Assembly (NCBI RefSeq): GCF_036323735.1 | Contig: NC_086025.1 | Location: forward strand, 107,398,188 to 107,462,187 | Direction of reading: 5' to 3' | Source: Rattus norvegicus | Taxonomy: Eukaryota > Chordata > Mammalia > Rodentia > Muridae | Length of the DNA stretch: 64,000 nucleotides | Part shown: positions 10,423 to 21,912 of the stretch, one piece after another | Position numbering within the stretch: the stretch's first letter is position 1 | How the letters are laid out: each line of letters opens with the position of its first letter | Notes under the pieces: generated by a model | Told to the model about the DNA's origin: nothing | The model's database searches: none | The model's input: only the letters and a program-made list of their open reading frames with translations | Made by a program: the position numbers and the translations under genes

Positions 10423-11264
10423 TCAAGCAGCAGGCCAAGGAACCAACTCAGCTCTGACGTGGTTGTGCATGTTTGCAAGAGTCCACAGCTTACCAACATA
10501 GCACACAAGAGGCATAAACACACACATATAGACACACTGACACACAGATACCCTTACACAGGTAATCTTAGGCTAGAAGAACTATTGGCCTCTTAAATTT
10601 TAATTTCTCATAGATCTTCCTGGCCTTCAAGTCACACAAAGACAGGAATGATGATCATGAAGGTTGCTAGTACCAACAAGACAACACTGAGGCCAAAATT
10701 CTGAGTGGAGTTACCCATTTAAGGTATGTGGTGTGCCCATCAGATAATAAGGACCAAGAGTTCGGGCTCTGCTGGACTCTGATTTTCAGTTCACTCAGAC
10801 TCCTGTAAGAACTACCACCTCTGCCCTTCTAATACCTGAACTACTCAAGAAGCTCCTAACTGGACCGTTGACTTTCCCCTTGACACTGCAGACCCACTTT
10901 CAGTGTCAGAACCCGAGTGACCCCTGTGAGTCCATTATACTGTTCCCTGCCTCTGCCTCTTCCCCTCTGGATTAGTTTCCAAAGCCCTTCAAAGAGCCCT
11001 GGCTCTCCAGCCATCTGCTTTAAGCTATGCACACAAGGTCCAACCCTGGTCACATATCTGCTGAGGTCTCTGCCAACTGCAGCAATGCTCAGAAGCCCCT
11101 TCTCAGTTGACTACCCAGAGCACCTGAGTAAGCCTAGCTGCAAGAGCTACCCACCACACTGGATACAAACAATGTGACAGCTTAAAAGGAAATGCCACTG
11201 AATCTGCGTGAAACAGGTAAACCCCAGTGGTGATTAACAGGACACTAAAAAATGGACTATTACT
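10423..11264. other. Intronic sequence, nothing recognised
   Basis: Apparently unique, with no long repeat. Both strands carry short open frames here without splice support. Confidence 0.4.
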
Positions 11265-11400
11265 ATTGACAGGCCTTCACTGTGTAGCCCTGGCTGGCCT
11301 GGAGTTTATTTTATAAGACCAGGCAGGCCTTGAACTCAAGAGATTGGCCTGCCTTTGCCTCCTGAGCACTGCGGTCATGGCATACAGCACTATGCACAGA
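11265..11400 (-). repeat. B1 SINE
   Basis: Reverse B1 with cactgtgtagccctggctgg, ggccttgaactcaagagatt and gcctcctgagcactgcgg. Confidence 0.85.
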
Positions 11401-11479
11401 CAGACAGCAAACACCTTTAATATGGAACTGAATCAAAATAGCCTTTGCCCTACTGCTCACAATGTGAAAGGCACACTGC

Positions 11480-11700
11480 ACACAGCAGTGCACACCAACT
11501 ACATGGGAGACTGAGGCAGGAGGATTACGTGAGCCCACAGTCTGAGACCAGCCTGGCTAACACTGTCAACTGAAAACAACAAGGAGAGCTGGACAGAGTG
11601 GCTTATGCCTGCCATCAGCACTAGAGATGCTGGGCAAGAGAAGAGCCATGAGTTGCAGGCTAGCCTGGACTACATATAGGATTCTGCCTCAAACAAACAA
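11480..11700 (+). repeat. Two B1-type SINE copies in tandem
   Basis: The first copy (about 11,480-11,575) carries gggagactgaggcaggagga and gagaccagcctggctaac. The second (about 11,590-11,700) carries gcttatgcctgccatcagca and ggctagcctggactacatat, ending in a CAAA-rich tail. Confidence 0.75.
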
Positions 11701-11854
11701 AGGATTGAAGGGGAGACACTGAGATTTTAAATGAAAAGCGTTTCCATGTTGTTTTGTTCTGAGGCCTAGCTGGCCCCACACTGGGTTCTCTGGCGTCTCT
11801 CTCCCAAGGGGGGAAACATATTTTGTTGTTGTTGAGCCTTTAGTTTTTTTTAGT

Positions 11855-11995
11855 TTAAAAAAAAAAAAAAAAGAAGAAGAAAAGCAGGGTCTCACATGGC
11901 CCAGGGTAGCCTCAAACTCTCTACTACTTAAGGGTGACCTTGAACTCTTCATCCTCCTGCTTCTCCTCCCTGAGTGCTGGGATTAGAGATGGAAA
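11855..11995 (-). repeat. B1 SINE
   Basis: Reverse B1 with an A-run and agaagaag tail remnant, then cagggtctcacatggcccag and gagtgctgggattagagatg. Confidence 0.85.
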
Positions 11996-12171
11996 CACTT
12001 TATAAACAGACTCCCTCTACATTTTCTACTAAAACCCAAATGTCAAGGGGACCAAGCTGGCAACCAGCACCTCAAAGGCTCATAACAAAGCCCACTTGAG
12101 TACACAATCGTATTGAAAATAAGACAAACAGCCCCCAAAGAAAGGGTTCTCTGCAGGTTTGGCTTCCTTAC

Positions 12172-12236
12172 CTGGGTCTGTATGTTTCTTCGATCTGCAC
12201 TATCAGCTGAACAGGAGGGATCTGTTTTTTAATTAA
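12172..12236 (-). CDS. Candidate exon, 65 bp
   Basis: The acceptor is aacctctcattgccag and the donor CCCAG followed by GTAAGG is excellent. Only one frame is open and it looks protein-like: LIKKQIPPVQLIVQIEETYR, a mix of hydrophobic and charged residues. It starts at phase 0 and ends at phase 2, leading in frame into 10,067-10,119. A second possible acceptor 15 bases further in (aaaaaacag) keeps the same frame. The product is not recognised. Confidence 0.45.
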
Positions 12237-13772
12237 CTGGCAATGAGAGGTTTCTCCTCCCTCTTTTCTAAAGGTTTCTAGCACTAGCAGATTTGCTGGT
12301 TCAGGCCACTAGAGTCAGAATGAAGCTCTGGCTGCCATGGAAACTGCAGCAAGCTTCTAAACTGAGAAGCTCCTGGAATCCAGGCTGGCTGAAGGAAGTT
12401 GTTGCAGCTCTAATATCAAACCCTCGAGAGGGGCCTGAGACACAAGTCCCAAGCTGAGCACTGATCAGACCCTCTCAGTGCTGTGTTCAGTGCAAGTCAG
12501 ATGCCGACAGACTGTGATTCTGTTACTGACCATGCCCTCCATGGGTCAGGACAGGGAAGTGAGTAGGAGAAAGAGTACACGGTATGACAAATTAAATAAA
12601 AACCTGTCATTTACGTACACATACTCAAGAGCAGACCAAAGATAGGATTGCAGTTGAGTAACACCACTGTGAAGACCCCTCAGACAGTGGTGCATGCAAA
12701 GTCTAAATAGACAGAGCCTTCCAGATCCTAAATGTGTACTGAGGCAAAGAGGCTGTGAGGCTCAGCTCTAAGTGGTGGAAGTTCCTGAAATGTCAGTCCA
12801 CATGGTCAGATACATGCTGACATTTTAAAAGAGGGGAGGCATGCAGTACTGACTAGTCCCCTCGCCAGCATCGACACATCCCAAGCACCTTGCTGTTCCA
12901 CTTTCTTCTACATGCATGAATTTCACCTGGGCCACCCAGGGTTGCAGCTGCCATGCGGCAGAGCAAAGGGGTAGGACCACACAGACCTCAGCAAATTCAG
13001 TATAACTCTTCCTGGACTATTCGGTTAGGGATTTCCCTTGTTGACTGAGTGAGTGGTAGACACACTATAGAACCAGGACAAAGGAACTCAGTCCTGAGGT
13101 GGGCATGAGGGGACAACAGAGGCTTCGCCATATTACTCAGAATGCACATGGTTTAAACAACTTCTAGAACTTTCTTTTTAACATTTTCAGACCTTGGTTG
13201 ATGGCACATGGCAGACACCAGTGAGTGCAGCTGGAAATAGGAGTGGGGGAACAGGAGAGGATTACCGCTGTATTGGGTAAAGTTTCAAAAGTCTAGGTTT
13301 GAATGGATAAAGAAAACTTACTTGTGGCTATAGCCTGGGGCTACAGCTTCTCCCCCACACCAACCCCTCCTAAGGCCAAACAACCCAACAGTAAGATCAG
13401 CACCAGTGTCCCAGCAACTCCTCACTTAGAACCACAGGCCTATGACAGGGCACTGTTCACCAGCATAGCTGTGTTCAGACTCCAAAGGAGGCTGGAAAGG
13501 TAACCTCTGAGGAAATAGCACCCGAAGGACTCCTGCTTCACCCTGGCAAGCCCAATTCCACACAGACCCCCATGCCACTCACAGAGAGAGGAAGGGAACT
13601 GGCCAGCCACTTCCTCTTCCTTTTCTCCTCCCTGCTCCACTCAGAACGGCTGGAACCTTGGGTCAGCTGGCATAGCAGGAACGGGCCACCCCCAAACCTC
13701 CACCTTGACAAAGAGGAATGTGGCGGAAATGCTATCTGGCACTCTTTTGGCTCTGGAGAAAAATTGGTATAC
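12237..13772. other. Intronic sequence
   Basis: Largely unique. It holds two microexon-like splice-site pairs described in the findings: minus strand 12,949-12,969 and plus strand 13,188-13,217 (positions approximate). Confidence 0.4.
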
Positions 13773-13797
13773 CAGGTCCCCCAGCATTTTCTTCGCA
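13773..13797 (-). CDS. Candidate microexon, 25 bp
   Basis: The acceptor ccacagtctctag and the donor CTG followed by GTATAC (weak) bound 25 bp reading AKKMLGDL. Its phase is exactly what is needed to connect the 215-bp exon at 20,570-20,784 (phase 2) to the 65-bp exon at 12,172 (phase 0). It was selected partly for that reason, so the support is circular to a degree. Confidence 0.25.
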
Positions 13798-16454
13798 CTA
13801 GAGACTGTGGCTTGCTGTTCCTTGGATTAACTACTGCTGCTCTAGACCCCGTGTGGCTGCCGAGATGGCAAACCTGGGAAGGACACAGCCACAACATTAC
13901 AGTGCAGAGTAATCACTCAATACCCACTGCATTCAAAGGAACAAGGCCACTGGGGTTTTACACTAAGAAGCCTCCAGTGTCTAGAGACATTAGCTACAAA
14001 GTACACATCCACACATAAAATCATGTTGTATATTGTTGTCTTCTGACAGGAAACACCCAATGCTAGATGTAAAAGATACAACCCTTTTAGGCATTAGGTC
14101 TTGAACATATGAACACATAGCCAAAGGCATTATTTCAGGCTGGGTTGTAGCTCAGTGCCAGTGCTTGCCAACATGCACAAGGTATCTCACTGAATCTCTG
14201 GCACCATCCCCACACCCCCAAAGTGCTGCTTCTGTGGGTCACAGCCAGGTTCTTCACACTGCTCTAGAACTAACTTCAGCTAAACACAAAACTAAATTAT
14301 TGAAGACAGACAGACTGCTTGTCTACCCAAACATCCTCCAAGGCTCGGATACACAACAAGGTAACTCCTCTTTCTAGGCTAGAGGGGAAAAGAGACAAGA
14401 ACCCTAAGCCTGCTTCTCCTGAGTATACACAAGCCCATATGGGTCAAGAAGCTCTACACAGGCCAGGTATGGAGGACATGTGGCAATTTCAGTATTTATG
14501 AAGAAGAGCCAAGAGGATCTCAAGTCTGAGGGCAGCCTGGACCTCACTCATAACAAGACTCTTTAAGAGGGAGGAAGCAGCTTTATTCCAGCAATGCTCC
14601 TCAGGGCCAAGCAAAAGACCCAATTTGGTTTTATAACTGAAGACATAAACAGGTCCCCTTTCCACTCAGTCATTTGTAGGGGACAGAGGCCTAGGCTCTC
14701 ATACAGTACCAGGTCCTGGTCTGGGAGCCAGCCCGATAACGCTGCTGTCTTGACTAAGTCTGGAACACAGCCACTTGCAATCCAGCTGCATGCAGTGCTA
14801 ACTTGGAAAGGCTCAGGCACAGGCCAGAGGTCACTGGTAGCCTTCCATGGAATAGCATGCAGATCCAAATGTGCACAAAACATTTCAGCCATTCTGGGAG
14901 ACTAGCAGCCATCTCTAAGACTGTGGTAGAATCCTTATATCTATGCTTTGTGTAGATTCCAGTCAAATAAAGACTGGAGCCAGCATACTGGAGCATCTAT
15001 GCAGTGAGCACTTAGAAACAAGAGAATTGGAACACAGCTACAGAGATGGATTTGCAGACAAAACCCATTGCAAAGATGATTAAGGAATGCTTGTCCCTTA
15101 TTTAGCAAATCTTGCTACTCTGCCCTGGATGTAAAGCTGAAACATGAACCTTTATGCTGAGAGAAGTAGGCAGGCCACACTGCACTGAGCACAGTGGTTC
15201 CTCATTCTTGTATACACTGTGTGTGTGTGTTTCCTGTAAATGCCTAGTGCAGGGTCACATGTGAATCTACTATAGGTACGAATCACTAGATTCTATAGTA
15301 TATAGAATGCCAAAATGAATACATGTAAAGTAATCTGCATTTTGTCTCCAATGTAAACAAATGGAAATTCATTTGAAAGTCTGTGTTTAGACTGCAAACT
15401 TGTGTGCGATCTGACAATTTTACAATGTCCTTTGAACACACCTCTGTAGCTTACTCAGTGCTGCCATCCCAAACAGCTGGGTAGAGTTCCAACACCTAGA
15501 CAGCACCATCAGGTTAGTAAGAGAACAAGCAGTCTCCTCATGTACTCCATAGAATTCAACCCAACAGGAGTTTTATACCCAGGCTGATGCCCAAGGGGAC
15601 AGACAGTGGCCAGCTGTGTATACTGCCTTGAGTTACAGAAAGACAGCTCCCAGTGTTGGCCACAGGCCAGGGGAAGGGAAAACAGTAAGAGGCTTGCAAG
15701 AAAATGGAATCAGCTGACCAAAGAGGAAGTCCTAAGGTCTTAACAAGGTCTTTAAGAGCTGGAGACCCACTCAAAAGGTCAGAAGATTCTGCTAACAAAG
15801 CTTAGCCCAGAACCTGTTACACCAAGAAAGGGAGAGACTGAGATGTGGAGGAGGGGCTCTAGCCTCAGGGACAATCACCTCTGTCCTAGACCTCACTTTA
15901 GCTCCCTGGCCTCTGGGCCTCAGCATAGATGTCCTTACTCCAGCTCTCAACACCCCATGTACTGTCACTGGCACCCCTCCTTGCTCTTGGGGTATAACCC
16001 ATCCCTCACTCTCAGACCACACCAGCCCATACACTAGGACCCGGACTATCCCTTCCCCCTCACTCATCTTCCTATTCTGAGTGCCTAGAGAAAGCAGAAG
16101 CTGCTGAAAGTGGACGTGCCATGGATGCGAAGTCCCTGGCTCTTTCCTGCCTTCAAGGAGACCTTTCATGGCCACACCCACCCACTTGGAAAGTCTAGGG
16201 CACTGCAATGTGAAGGGCGTGCACTAGAGGTAAGCCAGCTGTGGCTAGCTTTACAACAAAATAACATCACAAGAGTTTCATTTTTTAAGGAGTTCAAAAC
16301 TAACACCCATCCTTCAGATCTGTGGTCACCTGTAGCACATTGAAGGAGGTCCTCCCAGGTTTTAAAGTGACAACTCATATAAAGTTGGGAGCTTCTAGTA
16401 TAAAAGTCTGCATTTCTGAAAAGCCTGCCAATCACAAAAGAGCAGGTGTAGGGA
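13798..16454. other. Intronic sequence with one ID/B4-like relic
   Basis: About 14,138-14,215 resembles an old ID/B4 copy (ggttgtagctcagtgccagt, tctctggcacca). The remainder, including 14,900-16,440, looks unique and holds no supported exon. Confidence 0.4.
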
Positions 16455-16650
16455 CCTGGAGACATGGCTCAGTGGTTAAGAGTATTGGTTGCTCTTCCAG
16501 AGGTCCCGAGTTCATTTCCCAGCACCCATGTGGCAGCCTGCAACTGTCTGTAACTCCAGTTCCAGGGGACCAAACACCCTCACACAGACATACATTCAGG
16601 CAAAACCAATGCACATAAAATAAAAAATAAATCATTAAAAAAAAAAGCCT
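16455..16650 (+). repeat. B2 SINE
   Basis: A nearly complete B2: acctggagacatggctcagt, ggttaagag, gctcttccagaggtcc, the CA-poor 3' part and a tail with AAAATAAAAAATAAAT followed by an A-run. Confidence 0.92.
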
Positions 16651-16752
16651 GCCTGGATATATGCATCACAAAAGCACCCAGTGTTCCTGGTCTAGGTCCA
16701 GGTCTGAGCCCTGAGCATACAGCCAAAGCCTGCCACAACAGACAATACTCAC

Positions 16753-16794
16753 ATGAAAAAGAAGCCTTTACGAGAAAGACCAAACTGATTCCAA
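16753..16794 (-). CDS. Candidate small exon, 42 bp
   Basis: The acceptor gattaaatagttgttaacag and donor CAT followed by GTGAGT bound 42 bp. In the frame set by the 215-bp exon it reads WNQFGLSRKGFFF. Because its length is a multiple of three, the gene model works with or without it, so it could be a cassette exon or nothing. Confidence 0.22.
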
Positions 16795-16989
16795 CTGTTA
16801 ACAACTATTTAATCAAAAGTCAAGTTAAGCACAACTGCTCAGTTTAAGGCAGTAACTCCCTTTCAACAATTAATAAAGTCCTTGTAAATGCTCCCCACGC
16901 TAACATTTTTTAAATTTTTTTTTTTTTTGCAGGATAAATATTAGCTTGGGACCTGCCTACACAAGAAGTGAAAGCTGACAAAGAGGCAG

Positions 16990-17060
16990 TTTTACAAAAG
17001 AAGAAGAAGAAAGAAGGAAGAGGAGGAGGAGAAGGAGAAGGAGAAGGAGGAAGAGAAGCT
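16990..17060. repeat. Purine-rich GAA/GAG tract
   Basis: About 70 bases of almost pure A/G (agaagaagaagaaagaagg, then gaggaggaggagaaggag). A long homopurine run of this kind can form triplex DNA. Confidence 0.9.
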
Positions 17061-17325
17061 GCAGGGCTCTGGGTGCCTGGGTAGGTGACCTCTGTTTCTG
17101 GTCCAGGCTCTGTGTTGTTAATCCTCAGCACCCAGCAGGTGGCAGGTCCTGGGGCCTCACCACCTCCAAAGGTGTACGCAGCAGTCTCTGGGCAAGCTCA
17201 GTACTCACTGACAGAACAGGGAATGGAAAATGAACTTATTAAAAGGAGAGGCTTAAGATACTTTGGGGGATAAAAGAGAACAGTGGGGGCTTGAGTCTGA
17301 CTTCAGCTTAATTTCTTTCTGTTGT
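17061..17325. other. Intronic sequence, nothing recognised
   Basis: Unique-looking sequence between the purine tract and a B1. Confidence 0.4.
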
Positions 17326-17520
17326 TTTTTTTGGAGGGGGGGCGTGTTTTGTTTTCAAGACAGGGTTTTCCTGTGTTTTTGGCCATCCTGGAACTCACTC
17401 TGTAGCCCTGGCTGGCTTGAAACTCACAGACCCCACCTCCCTCCTCCACCCCCTAGCCCCCAACCCCAAGTGCGGGGATTAAAGGTGTGTGCCCCTACTA
17501 CCCCGATCATTTTAGTTGAA
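17326..17520 (-). repeat. B1 SINE
   Basis: Reverse B1 with a T/G-rich tail, then gacagggttttcctgtgttt, gaactcactctgtagccctg and ggggattaaaggtgtgtgcc. A CT-rich expansion lies in the middle. Confidence 0.88.
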
Positions 17521-20500
17521 AGGTGTGTAAGTGGTCTTATGACAGAGGTCTGGCCCTGTAGGCAGCTCTAGAGACCCCAGATGCCAGGCAGCCAAGCAGG
17601 TGAAAGATGATTCCCACGGCATATTTTCACTGCCAACCCTCAGGTGGCCCCCACATCGCCCTCTTTCCATTTCATCTGTGTAGTTTCTATGAGTTTAATC
17701 ACAACTAGGAGCTCAGCTGAGAAAAGAAACCAGCTAGGCTGGAGGCAAACTCAGTTCCTGTGCTGAGAGGGACTGTCCTGACTCGTAGAGCCTGGCTTCA
17801 CCTCTCTACTCCTGGGCAACTAAGCTGCTCCTCCAAGAAACTCACATGCACACAGGGTATAGGGCCCCTCACACATCCACAGCCCTTAAGTAAGAACCAG
17901 CCTAGGCAGGGAGAACTGACCAACCCCTTTTGACCACAACAGTGACAGTCATGTGGGCTATGGGCAGGCTTACTGTGACAGCCCACCATCTTCAGCAAGT
18001 GTAGTCAACTCTCATAACTCTTGACCTAAGTAAGCTCTGCTGACTGAGAAGCTTGTTCCTATGAACTCTCAGCTGAAGTGAGTCTTTCCCGCCACACAGT
18101 GTTCATCTGTAGACCCCCAGCTCAGAGGAAAGCAAAGGAGAACACAGGTTGAAAATAAAGCTACTTTGGGGGCTCTAAGCCCATTTGAGTGGCCCTCGAG
18201 AATCAATGGTCAATCTAAGAACACTAATCTCTCTTCTTTTCTTCTAGATGTGCTGTGTAGCCCCAGGCTGGCCTCACATTTGGTAATCTGCCTCTACCTT
18301 AAACACAGAATTACATGTACATACCACCACACTCAATGAGCTATTAATAAAGGGCTAAGTTTCTGATTTGGAAATACAAAACATTAAATGACTGTTTCTG
18401 ATGGAAGCTAAGTTTAAGAAACCCCACTTCTGCCCGTTGTGTACAGACCTTCCCTAGGTCCTGCTGCTGTTCACAACCCTGCCACCCAGTTCCTGTTCAC
18501 TCCAGATTCCTTCCAGGTGGCCAGCAGTGGGGCAGGCCTTGCTGCCTGAGCTGCAGTCAGCTGTGGAAGACAGGTCAGCAGGAGGGCAAAACAGGAGGTG
18601 TCGGACACTGCACTCTTGGGCCTCTGTTAGCTCCTAGGAGACACTGAGGGTTTCAGCTGGTCAGCTGTCTGTCACTGATAGCAGGGCCACAGGGACAGCT
18701 GGCAGCACCCCGGAGAACTGGTATGACATCTTCCACAGGAATTCTAGGACAGATCATACAACTCGAGCATGTCACTGTGTAGATGCTACTGAAAGACTCA
18801 AAGGGTCTTTCACACAGGCCTTACCAGGACAAACCCACTTCAACGTGAGTCCAAACGATGATTTGTCAACCGGCTTTAAAGGGCACGTTCAGCACCATGC
18901 TGACCTCCAACCACAGCATTCTCACAAACGAACTGCAGGAGAGTCAGAACGAAGAATGCCAAGGCCCGCCCCATGGCAGGGGGCCCAGGCAGAACACGAG
19001 AGGGGCAGGCAAGAGTTGTAGGGGCAAGGACAGCCCTGGCCTTCTCCTTAAGGCTCACTTCAATTTTCTATGGATGGAAAGTTAGCCACAGCTGGCAAGA
19101 GCTGCCTGGTGTCTATAAAAGCACTCCTCCGGGAATGGCTGGAAACAGACACTCTAAGATACTTTCATTCTTTTCCTTATTTGCCGTTCTGAAAAATAAG
19201 CTGCTCTTCCTACTCCGCAATGCAATGGGGTCAAAATCTTCCACAGTCAACAGCAACCCAAAGAAAAGAGCATCAGATCCAAGATATTTCCAGTTTGGCA
19301 AGTGGCCCAAGGTAACTCTATGCTGTTTACTTGGTACAAGTAGAATTCGCCTGGGGATAAAAACCTCATCCCTTAACCAGTTGGCCTGTGTCCCTTAGTC
19401 CTGGGGACAGAGGCTGAGGCATAGGGCACTTTTCATCTCCTCTTCAGCCCAGTGTTCCTTTGTCTCTGTGGTGCCCACCACCTAGAAATGTCCACTCTAG
19501 GCCCACTGTGGTTCGTAGAGCCTGCATGTTCCCAGGGCTGGCCAAAGCCTCCCAACTGCGTGATCTATCAGTCTGTCAGAGGAAAAGCTTGCAAAGGCCT
19601 GTGCAGGATAGCCCTGGAGCTGACCACAAAACTCAGGTCCCACCTGCTCCGAAAGGGAGCCATCTCAGGACAGAGCCCTCCTGGGCCTCCCTCACCTTTC
19701 AAGGATGCTTCAATAACTCCTCCCTCCTTTGCTCTGGGGTTACCACTGTGAACTCTCCACACTAGCAGTGAAGGGAATCATGCATGAGAACAAGAAAGGT
19801 CACTCCAGGGAGCCATACACAGACTAGGTTCCCCTAGGCAGAGATGAGCCTAGGCCCTCCCTCAAAGCCAGAACCTATCCCATGTGTGCAGAGACCTACA
19901 GGGTACTCGTAGGTATACAGCCAGCAGAGGAGTCTTCGGTCAAGCCTGTGTGACCTGCCTCCATTACACACTGCTTCTCCAGGACACACACCTATTATAT
20001 AAGCAGTGCTCAGGAGCACAGGCCAACAAAGACACAAAGGAATGCAGCATATATAGCAAGGGAATCCTAAGGCAGGGAACACAGCTAAACAGGTCAGGGA
20101 GAAGGAACACTCTGCGGCTGCCCCAAGGGTTTGCTCTCCTCAGTCAGGACATTTAGAGCATTAAATTTCAGTCTTTTCTCACAGAAAATACTCAAAAGAC
20201 CAAATGGCAAGTTTCAGCACTATTTCACAGTGCGCCTCCACATTCCCGGGGCCAGGGAGTGGCCTCCCACCCCCACGGTTTCTATTCCAGACACTGGCTC
20301 CAGGAGTTGGGGTAGATCATCAACAAGGGCAGGGGTAAAGGACAGACAGAGATCCAGTGGATCTTCTGTAGCTGAATACACACTTGGCTTAGGTGGACCA
20401 CTATACGCTGGGGAAATCTAAATCAATTTCAACCTAAGGATCTAGTTGTGGACAGTACCAAGAATCACAGACACGAGGGAAGATTCCACTCCCTCTGTGA

Positions 20501-20569
20501 CTCTACTGTGCCAGCTCCCCACATCTCTGCTACCACCTCCAGCCTGTAGGAGAGCAGGTCAGAACTCAC
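17521..20569. other. Intronic sequence with a B1 fragment
   Basis: About 18,248-18,340 is a partial reverse B1 (tgtgctgtgtagccccaggc, tggcctcacatttgg). Elsewhere the sequence is unique and has no supported exon; chance plus-strand frames at 18.9-19.8 kb lack paired splice sites. Confidence 0.4.
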
Positions 20570-20784
20570 AGCTTCTCTTCTTCCCCAATTTCTGCTGGAA
20601 CTGAGGACAAGGGAACAAAAGTGATGGGATTTGTTGAGTGTTCTGAAAAGCCATGACCCTCAGCACCAGAGATCAAAATCTTGCACAGGGACTCCAAACA
20701 CATCCTTAGACACTTGGTCTGAGAGGTAGCCTCACGTGCAGTCATTAAAAGCAGACCAAGGCAGGAAGTGGTCATCATACAAGC
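20570..20784 (-). CDS. Internal coding exon, 215 bp (best in window)
   Basis: The acceptor is ggatctatgtgtgtttgcag and the donor is AGCT followed by GTGAGTTC. One frame is open throughout (71 codons plus two bases): it begins ACMMTTSCLGLLLMTAREAT, has three further Cys/Leu-spaced residues (KCLRMCLESLCKIL), then a Ser/Pro-rich stretch, and ends EIGEEEKL. The helical, leucine-rich first half could be a repeat-type helical segment, but I recognise no family. It starts at phase 0 and ends at phase 2. The exon upstream in transcription at 26,610-26,694 ends at phase 0, as required. Confidence 0.72.
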
Positions 20785-20955
20785 CTGCAAACACACATAG
20801 ATCCTTAAAAAAGATTCAGGGTTCCGGGGGGTGAGGAGGGCATGGCAGCATACACCCACAGTTCAGTGCTTGGAGGATCACACAGGTTCTAGAAAAAGGG
20901 CTACAATGAGCTCCAGGACAACCAAAGTTAGACAGAGATCCTGCCTTAAAACCTA
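20785..20955 (+). repeat. Degraded B1-type SINE
   Basis: About 20,835-20,950 carries a B1-like order (catggcagcatacacccac, gtgcttggaggatcacacag, gacagagatcctgcctt). It lies in the intron just upstream of the acceptor of the 215-bp exon. Confidence 0.55.
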
Positions 20956-20959
20956 ACAC

Positions 20960-21165
20960 AGACCTGGAGAGGTAGCTCAGTAGTTAGGAACACTTGCAGA
21001 GGACCCAGGATTGTTCTTAGCACCCACGTCAGGCAATGCACAACCACTTGTAAATCCAGTTCAAGGGGATCTGATGCCTCTCCTGGCCTCCACAGACACA
21101 GCACTTGAATGTACATTGGAACACTTAGACGTTCACATATACACATAATTAAAGTTTATCTAGAT
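20960..21165 (+). repeat. B2 SINE
   Basis: Head gacctggagaggtagctcag, middle gaggacccaggattgttctt, late part gatgcctctcctggcctcc and an A-rich end. Confidence 0.85.
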
Positions 21166-21169
21166 TGCC

Positions 21170-21391
21170 CAATAGAGGTGGCACATGCCTTTTTTTTTTT
21201 TTTTTTGGTTCTTTTTTTCGGAGCTGGGGACTGAACCCAGGGCCTTGCGCTTCCTAGGTAAGCGCTCTACCACTGAGCTAAATCCCCAGCCCCGGCACAT
21301 GCCTTTTAATCCCTGCACTCGGAAGGCAGAGGCAGGCAGATCTGAGTTCCAGGACAGCCAGGGCTACATGGGGAAACCTGGTCTCAAAATA

Positions 21392-21423
<32 letters not shown>

Positions 21424-21424
21424 A
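21170..21424 (+). repeat. B1 SINE interrupted by an ID element
   Basis: The B1 starts aggtggcacatgcc, is broken at 21,194 by an ID element, and resumes at 21,294 (ggcacatgccttttaatccc, gcagaggcaggcagatctg, gacagccagggctacatgg), ending in a run of 24 or more A. Confidence 0.93.
21194..21293 (-). repeat. ID element nested in B1, perfect 14-bp duplication
   Basis: A full minus-strand ID (A-tail, GAACC spacer, then the tRNA-like body). The 14-mer ggcacatgcctttt occurs at 21,180-21,193 and 21,294-21,307, so the ID jumped into an existing B1. Confidence 0.95.
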
Positions 21425-21427
21425 GTT

Positions 21428-21537
21428 GGGGCTGGGGATTTAGCTCAGTGGTAGAGTGCTTACCTAGGAAGCGCAAGGCCCTGGGTTCGGTCCCCAGCTC
21501 CGAAAAAAAAAAGAACCAAAAAAAAAAAAAAAAAAAA
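21428..21537 (+). repeat. ID element
   Basis: Full-length plus-strand ID (gctggggatttagctcagtg, ggttcggtccccagctcc) with the AAAGAACC-type tail. It sits in the A-tail of the B1 to its left, a typical A-rich target. Confidence 0.95.
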
Positions 21538-21542
21538 GTTAA

Positions 21543-21735
21543 GCTAGGGGTTAGAGAGTTGGCTCAGTGGTTAAGAGCACTTGTTCTTGCAAAGGACCCA
21601 GGTCCAATTCCCAGAATCCATGTTAGAGACTCACCATCTCCTTGGGCACCAGGCATACATGTGGTACACAGGTATACACACAGACAAAATATTCATACAC
21701 AAAAAATAATAAGAGTAAATATTAAAAAAAGTTAA
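21543..21735 (+). repeat. B2 SINE
   Basis: ggggttagagagttggctca, gtggttaagagcac, aaaggacccaggtccaattc and an A-rich tail with AATAATAAG. Confidence 0.85.
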
Positions 21736-21784
21736 ACTAAAATCTTTTTTTAAAATTTATTTTTCTGGAATTCTTCTCCCTCCC

Positions 21785-21912
21785 TTTTTATTGGCTATTT
21801 CTTTATTTACATTTCAAATGTTATTCTCTTTCCCAGTTTCCTGTCCATAAGCCCCCTATCCTCTCCCCTTCCCCTTCTTCTATAAGGGTGTTCACCTCCC
21901 TATCCACCCCCC
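21785..21912 (-). repeat. L1 3' end fragment
   Basis: attggctatttctttattta, catttcaaatgttattctct and tccataagccccctatcctc match the reverse of the rodent L1 3' untranslated end. Confidence 0.85.
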
